Assembly (NCBI RefSeq): GCF_019636135.1
Contig: NZ_JAHBYD010000001.1
Span: forward strand, 124,001 to 188,000
Direction of reading: 5' to 3'
Length of the DNA stretch: 64,000 nucleotides
From: Phenylobacterium sp.
GTDB taxonomy: Bacteria > Pseudomonadota > Alphaproteobacteria > Caulobacterales > Caulobacteraceae
Shown here: piece after piece, positions 62,317-64,000 of the stretch
Numbering within the stretch: the stretch's first letter is position 1
How the letters are laid out: each line of letters starts with the position of its first letter
Translations under genes and position numbers: made by a program
Notes under the pieces: generated by a model
What the model saw: only the letters and a program-made list of their open reading frames with translations
What the model was told of the DNA's origin: nothing
Database searches by the model: none

Positions 62317-62661
62317 GGTAAGCGAAGCATCCCATTGGCTCTTGCCCGAACCACGAGAACCGACAGCGTTGCTGCGCAAGGTCGCGGTGGTCTGGTCCAG
62401 ACGCTAGTCGGAGACATCGTCGATCACATCGATGTTGGGCCTTCCGAAGCGTGCATCATCCTCGATCCCATCGGCCTTGGCCGTCATCCCGGACGATCGA
62501 TACAGCAGGACGGCATCATCACTGACCTTGCCCGCCCGAAGACGTCACAACCATCCTACATGGCCCGCATGATCCGGAAAGAGCGGGAAGCGCCGGAAGA
62601 GCTCGTGGGGGGCGGAGATCAGCCAGCCGAGGCGCGGCCGGAATGAGGCGCCGCGCGCAGA
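62317..62661. other. 345-bp region upstream of the helicase, possible small frame
   Basis: On the minus strand, codons from about 62550 to a TAG at 62404-62406 look coding in character (reading LRAGKVSDDAVLLYR, then MTAKADGIEDDARF and GRPNIDVIDDVSD). The only clear start gives a 27-residue peptide from the ATG at 62487. It could be the tail of a lost gene or a tiny leader gene for the helicase; neither is established. The plus-strand frame over the same DNA was not accepted. Confidence 0.3.
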
Positions 62662-64000
62662 TCAGGGCGCCACGCCTGTGACGTCCTTCTCCATCAGGCG
62701 CGCGAACGCGTCCCTGTCGATCCCGAGGAACTCGCGGAGCAGCGCCTCGCCATGTTCTCCGAGACGGGGTGGCGGCGTCTGCGGGCGCGGCGTGCTGCCG
62801 GCGAAGCGCCAGGTCGCCCCGTTGTACTTCTGGCTTCCCAGGTCGGGACGGGAGAGTTCGCGGAACCAGTGGCGCGCCACGAGGTGCGGGTCGTCCAGGC
62901 CCTCGCGGGGGCCACGCACGACGCCGGCGGCCACGCCGAGGGCCTGCAACCGTCGCATGAGGTCTTCGGGATGGGACGTGCGGGTCCAGGCCGCGAGGTC
63001 GGCTTCGATCTCGTCCTCGAACCGGCGCCGGCCTTCGAGCGTGGCGTACCTCGGGTCGTGGAGGCCCGACGCGGCGGCCAGCGCCCGCCAGGCATCATCG
63101 TCGTGGACGGCGATGGCGATCCAGCGATCCTCGCCCGCGCAGGGGAACACGCCGTGCGGCGCCATCTGCGGACTGCGGTTGCCGACGGGGCGCGGCGCGT
63201 CGCCGACCTGGGCCTCCAACAGGCATTCGCCGATGTAGCCGACCGAGGCGTCGAGCATCGCGGCGTCGATGGCCTCGCCGCGCCCGGTGCGCCGCCGATG
63301 GACCAGGCAGACCAGGATCATGGCGGCCATCTGGAACCCGTCGATGGCGTCGGCCTGGTAGAAGCCCATCAGCACCGGGTCGCCGTCGTGGTAGGCGTGC
63401 AGGCTGTCCCAGCCGGCCAGCGCCTCGATGGCCGAGCCGTTGGTCTTGAAGAGGCTCCAGAGCCCCGTCTTCCCGAACCCCGACGACGACAGCATGACGA
63501 TGTCGTCCCGCGCCTCGCGCAGGGCCGGGTAGGCCAGGCCGAACTTGTCCATGACCGTCGGCGTGAAGTTCTCGGCCACCACGTCGGCGTCGCGCACCAG
63601 CCGCAGGAACAGGTCCTTGCCCTCGGGCGAGCGCAGGTCGAGCGTCAGGTCGCGCTTGTTCAGATTGACGCTGTTGAAGGCCCAGCACCGGTTGGGCGGC
63701 GCGGCCTGCGGCGCGTCGAAGGCGGGCGGCTGCGCCGGAACCGTGCGCCAGATGTCCGGGCGGCGATGGGATTCGATCTTGATCACCTCGGCGCCGAGGT
63801 CCGCGAGCAGCAGGGTCGCGAAGGGTCCGATCCAGGCCTGGGTGAGGTCGAGGACCCGGACGCCGGCCAGCGGCGCCTCGCCCCGATCGCCGGCGCGCCT
63901 GGGCGGCTCGCGGCGGGCCCAGTCCAGGGCCTCGGGTTCCGCCGCCGGCGCGGGGACGATGGGCGCGGGCCCGGTCGCCTGGAGCAAGGCCGGCGGGCCG
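62662..64000 (-). CDS. CaiB/BaiF CoA-transferase, C-terminal part (5' end outside window)
   Basis: About 446 codons of a family III CoA-transferase are visible, and the frame is open to the right edge. A complete domain begins at PLAGVRVLDLTQAWIGPFAT and includes NSVNLNKRDLTLDL, VAENFTPTVMDKFGL and QADAIDGF with candidate catalytic Asp. About 40 residues in front of it (ending ARREPPRRAGDRGEA) are not a normal N terminus but resemble the linker between the two halves of the proteins at 14690 and 20118, so this is probably the second half of another double-domain enzyme. A TTG at 63987 is possible as a start but has no ribosome site. Confidence 0.85.
   Translation of the reverse strand, partial: GPPALLQATGPAPIVPAPAAEPEALDWARREPPRRAGDRGEAPLAGVRVLDLTQAWIGPFATLLLADLGAEVIKIESHRRPDIWRTVPAQPPAFDAPQAAPPNRCWAFNSVNLNKRDLTLDLRSPEGKDLFLRLVRDADVVAENFTPTVMDKFGLAYPALREARDDIVMLSSSGFGKTGLWSLFKTNGSAIEALAGWDSLHAYHDGDPVLMGFYQADAIDGFQMAAMILVCLVHRRRTGRGEAIDAAMLDASVGYIGECLLEAQVGDAPRPVGNRSPQMAPHGVFPCAGEDRWIAIAVHDDDAWRALAAASGLHDPRYATLEGRRRFEDEIEADLAAWTRTSHPEDLMRRLQALGVAAGVVRGPREGLDDPHLVARHWFRELSRPDLGSQKYNGATWRFAGSTPRPQTPPPRLGEHGEALLREFLGIDRDAFARLMEKDVTGVAP

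Noticed and set aside
62335..62646. 103-codon plus-strand frame beside the helicase
   Set aside because: No motif and no plausible start signal; the opposite strand shows more coding-like codons in part of it.
1..64000. tRNA, rRNA, CRISPR arrays, prophage and replication origin
   Set aside because: None was recognised on either strand. Direct repeats are limited to the two 16-bp units at 22307-22338 and short promoter motifs.

Overview
The window looks like part of the chromosome (or a large replicon) of a heterotrophic, high-GC alphaproteobacterium. Five TonB-dependent receptors of the 'EEVVVTAQKR' type, spinster-like MFS carriers, CaiB/BaiF CoA-transferases, phytanoyl-CoA-type dioxygenases and strong GGAGG ribosome-binding sites fit Caulobacterales or Sphingomonadales. 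The taxon is an inference from gene content; no rRNA or tRNA gene is present to test it. There is no CRISPR array and no intact insertion sequence, but two degenerate transposase scraps were found.

Layout. (A) About 1-22.3 kb, very GC-rich: a truncated MFS carrier; a four-gene operon (di-iron hydrolase, cupin, zinc dehydrogenase, epoxide-hydrolase-like protein); then a block whose promoters share a 14-bp palindrome, GRTAA-N4-TTACC. That block holds a GPH-type transporter with a single-chain biotin acyl-CoA carboxylase, a CoA ligase, a TonB receptor, three PhyH dioxygenases, two double-domain CoA-transferases, a small SCP2-like protein and a TetR regulator. The CoA-transferase/PhyH divergent pair occurs twice, as mirror images around the TetR gene. 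Together these genes suggest uptake, CoA activation, 2-hydroxylation and carboxylation of a (probably branched or isoprenoid) acid.

(B) About 22.5-46.4 kb, visibly lower GC: an operon of enolase-superfamily dehydratase, GMC oxidoreductase and a gluconate-dehydrogenase-subunit-3-like protein; three TonB receptors; three MFS carriers; two TetR, one double-HxlR and one MerR regulator; an SDR, a quinone-oxidoreductase-like MDR, a limonene-epoxide-hydrolase-like protein and a carboxymuconolactone-decarboxylase-family protein. A second recurrent motif (ACTTCAATTA-like) precedes most transcription units from 35 to 43.7 kb. Remnants of an IS5-type transposase, an SDR, an AMP-ligase and an IS6-type transposase lie between intact genes, so this looks like a patchwork accessory island.

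(C) About 46.4-57.1 kb, high GC again: one tightly packed plus-strand cluster of TonB receptor, secreted esterase, IclR regulator, DapA-like aldolase, SDR, D-tartrate-dehydratase-like enolase, sodium:solute symporter and a second secreted esterase. It reads as a complete 'outer-membrane import, ester cleavage, inner-membrane import, dehydration' route for a hydroxy-acid ester.

(D) About 57.2-62.3 kb: one 1715-residue protein joining a DEDD exonuclease-like domain, a RecQ helicase and a UvrD/Rep helicase. It differs in composition and function from everything around it and is the most unusual gene in the window. (E) 62.7-64 kb: the C-terminal half of another CaiB/BaiF CoA-transferase running off the right edge.
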